This document shows, in pieces, positions 61,430 to 64,000 of a stretch of 64,000 nucleotides of DNA; within the stretch, counting starts at the first letter, position 1, and the number at the start of each line of letters is the position of its first letter. The translations under genes were made by a program, and so were the position numbers. The stretch spans positions 28,769-92,768 of the forward strand of contig NZ_FNVR01000017.1 of NCBI RefSeq assembly GCF_900108085.1. The letters are read 5' to 3'. The DNA is from Algoriphagus boritolerans DSM 17298 = JCM 18970. Lineage in GTDB: Bacteria > Bacteroidota > Bacteroidia > Cytophagales > Cyclobacteriaceae. The notes beneath the pieces are model-generated. The model had not been told where the DNA came from and ran no database searches. It was given only the letters and a program-made list of their open reading frames with translations.

Positions 61430-63757
61430 ATGTCAAAAAATCTAGTAATCGTCGAATCCCCAGCCAAAGCAAAGACCATTGAAGGCTACCTCGGTACAGA
61501 CTTCAAGGTGGTCTCCAGCTACGGTCACGTGAGAGATCTTCCTAAGGGTGACAAAGCAATAGACATCAAAAACCGCTTCAAACCTACCTACGAGGTCACT
61601 GCCGATAAAAAAGAAGTGATCAAAAATCTAAAAGCACTCTCCAAGGATGCCGAAATGGTCTACCTGGCCAGTGATGATGACCGCGAGGGTGAAGCCATTT
61701 CCTGGCATCTCAAAGAAGTACTTAACCTGAAAGAAGAGCGGACCAAACGGATTGTTTTTAGAGAAATTACCAAAAATGCCATCACCAAAGCCATCGAAAA
61801 TCCCCGTGGGATAGACTACGATCTGGTCAATGCACAGCAAGCTCGGCGAATATTGGACCGATTGGTGGGCTTTGAGCTTTCTCCCATCCTATGGAAAAAA
61901 ATAAAAACCGGACTCTCCGCCGGAAGGGTTCAGTCAGTAGCAGTCCGCTTGATTGTGGAGCGGGAGCGGGAAATTGAAGCCCACAAGGCGAAGTCATCGT
62001 TTCGAATTACGGCGATTTTTGAAGTAGAGGGAAAAACCTTCCAAGCCGAACTCCCAAAGAAATTTGAGACAAAAGCGGAGGCTGAGGAATTCCTCAAAAA
62101 ATGCCTGGAAGCTTCTTTCTCCGTAGCCAATCTCGAGAAAAAGCCAACCAAAAAGACACCTGCGGCTCCTTTTACCACTTCTACACTTCAGCAGGAAGCT
62201 TCTCGGAAGCTTTACTTCTCCGTGTCTCAAACCATGTCTGTAGCCCAAAAGCTCTACGAAGCCGGTAAGATCACCTACATGAGAACTGACAGCACCAACC
62301 TCTCTCAGGATGCGATGGCTGCTGCCAAAGCTGCAATCGAACAGTCTTTCGGATCAAAATATCACAAAACACGGCAGTTTACCACCAAATCCGAAAGTGC
62401 CCAGGAAGCACACGAAGCCATCAGACCAACTGACTTCTCACAAACTCAGGCAGCTGGGGATCGAAATGAACAGCGGCTCTATGAATTGATCTGGAAGCGG
62501 GCCATCGCCTCTCAAATGGCGGATGCTGAACTTGAGAAAACAGTGATCACCATCGCCATTTCCAACTCGGCATTGAATCTGGTCGCGACGGGAGAAGTGA
62601 TCAAGTTTGACGGATTTCTGAAAGTCTACCTGGAAGATACCGACGATGAACCCGAAGAGGATGAAGAAGGCAACAAGTCGCTGCTTCCTCCGATCAGCAT
62701 CGGACAGGGGCTGAGACTTCAGGAAATGAAAGGTAGAGAAACCTTCAGCAGACCTGCTCCACGATACACCGAAGCATCCCTGGTCAAAAAGCTCGAAGAA
62801 CTGGGCATCGGCCGACCTTCTACCTACGCACCGACCATTTCCACGATTCAAAAGCGGGAATACGTCACCAAAGAATCCCGTGACGGCACTCCGCGGAATT
62901 ATGTCGAGATGAAGATTGCCAAAGGGCAATTCCACGACGCCACCAAAACCGAAAACACCGGAGCAGAAAAAAACAAGCTCTTCCCTACCAACATCGCCAT
63001 GGTAGTCAATGACTTCCTGGTAGAGCATTTTCCCAATGTGATCGACTTCCATTTCACCGCCAGAGTCGAAAAGGAATTTGATGATATCGCAGCCGGAGGA
63101 CAGGATTGGCAGGATATGATCGATGGATTCTATGGCAAATTCCATAAAAGCGTCGAAGATACCGAGCAAGTATCGCGTCAGGATGTAAACACCAGCCGGT
63201 TGATTGGAGAGCATCCGGTGTCGGGAAAGAAAGTCTATGCCCGCCTGGGAAGATTTGGGCCTTTGGTCCAAATCGGCGAAAACGAGGACGAAGACAAGCA
63301 ATTTGCCAGTTTGAAAAAAGGCCAATTCATCGAGAATGTCACGATGGAAGATGCCTTGGAACTGTTCAAGCTACCGCGTGAAGTAGGATTCTTTGAGGAT
63401 AAAAAGATGACCGCCGCACTGGGGAGGTTTGGCCCCTACATCAAACATGACAGCGCCTTTTATTCTTTGGGAAAAGAGCAGGATCCGATGTCAATCACCG
63501 AAAAAGAAGCGATTGAGTTGATAGTGAATAAGCGTGATGCAGATTCCAAAAAACACATTAAAAGCTTTGATGAAAACCCGGAAATTCAGGTGCTGAACGG
63601 TCGCTGGGGGCCTTACATCAAGTTGGGCAAAAACAACTACAAAATCCCGAAAGGCAAAGAAGCCGAGCAACTCACCTACGCCGAGACCCTGGAGATCATC
63701 GAATCCCAACCGGATGCAGGGAAGAAAAAAGGGAAGTTTCCGACAAAGAAAAAGTAA
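61430..63757 (+). CDS. topA: DNA topoisomerase I
   Basis: Relaxes negative supercoils by transient single-strand breaks. The 775-residue protein starts MSKNLVIVESPAKAKTIEGYLG. Order: Toprim domain (about 3-120, with ASDDDREGEAISWHL), topoisomerase type IA domains, catalytic Tyr in ITYMRTDSTNLS (about residue 280), GIGRPSTYAPTI, and C-terminal Topo-C repeats (about 590-740: VYARLGRFGPLVQIG, MTAALGRFGPYIKHD, NGRWGPYIKLGK) with no zinc fingers, as usual in Bacteroidota. The start is supported by the promoter position. Confidence 0.96.
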   Translation: MSKNLVIVESPAKAKTIEGYLGTDFKVVSSYGHVRDLPKGDKAIDIKNRFKPTYEVTADKKEVIKNLKALSKDAEMVYLASDDDREGEAISWHLKEVLNLKEERTKRIVFREITKNAITKAIENPRGIDYDLVNAQQARRILDRLVGFELSPILWKKIKTGLSAGRVQSVAVRLIVEREREIEAHKAKSSFRITAIFEVEGKTFQAELPKKFETKAEAEEFLKKCLEASFSVANLEKKPTKKTPAAPFTTSTLQQEASRKLYFSVSQTMSVAQKLYEAGKITYMRTDSTNLSQDAMAAAKAAIEQSFGSKYHKTRQFTTKSESAQEAHEAIRPTDFSQTQAAGDRNEQRLYELIWKRAIASQMADAELEKTVITIAISNSALNLVATGEVIKFDGFLKVYLEDTDDEPEEDEEGNKSLLPPISIGQGLRLQEMKGRETFSRPAPRYTEASLVKKLEELGIGRPSTYAPTISTIQKREYVTKESRDGTPRNYVEMKIAKGQFHDATKTENTGAEKNKLFPTNIAMVVNDFLVEHFPNVIDFHFTARVEKEFDDIAAGGQDWQDMIDGFYGKFHKSVEDTEQVSRQDVNTSRLIGEHPVSGKKVYARLGRFGPLVQIGENEDEDKQFASLKKGQFIENVTMEDALELFKLPREVGFFEDKKMTAALGRFGPYIKHDSAFYSLGKEQDPMSITEKEAIELIVNKRDADSKKHIKSFDENPEIQVLNGRWGPYIKLGKNNYKIPKGKEAEQLTYAETLEIIESQPDAGKKKGKFPTKKK

Positions 63758-63847
63758 TTCCTAACCGACCTCAAAAGGGGGTAATTGCAAATTATACCCA
63801 GCCATCAAAGAACCTCAAAGCTGAAAGGCTATAGACTACGCCGAGGT

Positions 63848-63996
63848 GGGCTAAAGCCCTGTGATATTTGTGTTCAATTTTTGGAATGGGCTAAAGCACC
63901 ATTCCTATTCATAGCCGATAATTACCTCAAAATGAATTGCCTCCTGCTTTAGCTGGAGGCAAGAAAATATGCAGCTGCCTCTCCGGGCTTTAGCCC
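63848..63996. repeat. Cluster of GGGCTAAAGCCC-type palindromes at the right edge
   Basis: GGGCTAAAGCCC at 63848-63859, a variant at 63888-63899, an inverted repeat TTGCCTCC/GGAGGCAA (63937-63944 and 63955-63962) and GGGCTTTAGCCC at 63985-63996. This spacing and sequence resemble REP-type units linked to REP-associated transposases, which would have to lie beyond the window. Confidence 0.6.
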
Positions 63997-64000
63997 AATC

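Overview
The window looks like a chromosomal segment from a member of the Bacteroidota, most likely order Cytophagales, family Cyclobacteriaceae (Algoriphagus-like). This lineage is an inference from several signs: the neighbourhood DUF177-rpmF-fabH-efp-accB-accC; promoters of the TTTG-(19-20)-TAnnTTTG type ahead of fabH, topA and the his operon; few Shine-Dalgarno sequences; DUF1549/DUF1501 proteins; a zinc-finger-free TopA; and fused IcmF. No rRNA, tRNA, prophage, CRISPR array or complete insertion sequence was found.

Layout. 0-7.5 kb: an Nramp-like transporter, a YpfJ-type metallopeptidase and a DUF1080 protein, then a leftward housekeeping run (rsmA, mgtE, a D-2-hydroxyacid dehydrogenase, greA, a HIT protein) with two internal terminators. 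7.6-13.3 kb: pdxA, then the DUF177-rpmF and fabH-efp-accBC group. 14.0-23.3 kb: an amino-sugar/redox island made of a DUF1549/DUF1553 haem protein, a Tat-exported DUF1501 protein, a membrane cytochrome with leucine-rich repeats and a chitobiase C-terminal module, a SIS-domain protein, and a convergent GH20 beta-hexosaminidase. 23.5-32.4 kb: an adenylate cyclase-TPR protein, two tandem subtilases sharing an odd RARMQ repeat, a NagX/HGSNAT-like membrane acetyltransferase and a DPP-IV-type peptidase.

32.8-37.6 kb: a partial histidine operon (hisG, hisD, hisC, hisB). It is preceded by a previously easy-to-miss 27-codon leader peptide with six His codons near its end, a textbook Bacteroidetes promoter and alternative hairpins, so ribosome-mediated attenuation is likely. 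37.7-49.8 kb: a disrupted TPR lipoprotein gene, an ATP-grasp protein, a dolichol-phosphate-mannose-synthase-like transferase, a LolE-like permease, NamZ, a truncated Bro-N gene, fmt, a DUF4412 protein, folA, an SDR, cinA and a 2-oxoacid dehydrogenase E2. 49.8-58 kb: a hybrid histidine kinase translationally coupled to a Cache lipoprotein, a small protein, OsmC and IcmF. 58.4-63.8 kb: sugar transporter plus fructokinase, a SixA-like phosphatase and topA.

The most distinctive signal is a family of about 110-bp non-coding elements with full-length copies at 36417, 38290, 39633 and 45630 and a core fragment at 19958. They are flanked by ATGAAA-like direct repeats and contain hairpins that vary in sequence while keeping their pairing. 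One copy sits exactly at the hisB start codon, one abuts the folA start codon, one splits the TPR gene with its 3' part still in frame, and one truncates a small gene. A second repeat pair of about 130 bp lies upstream of the NagX-like gene and the sugar transporter gene. Amino-sugar and cell-wall recycling genes (GH20, SIS, NagX-like, NamZ) recur across the window.
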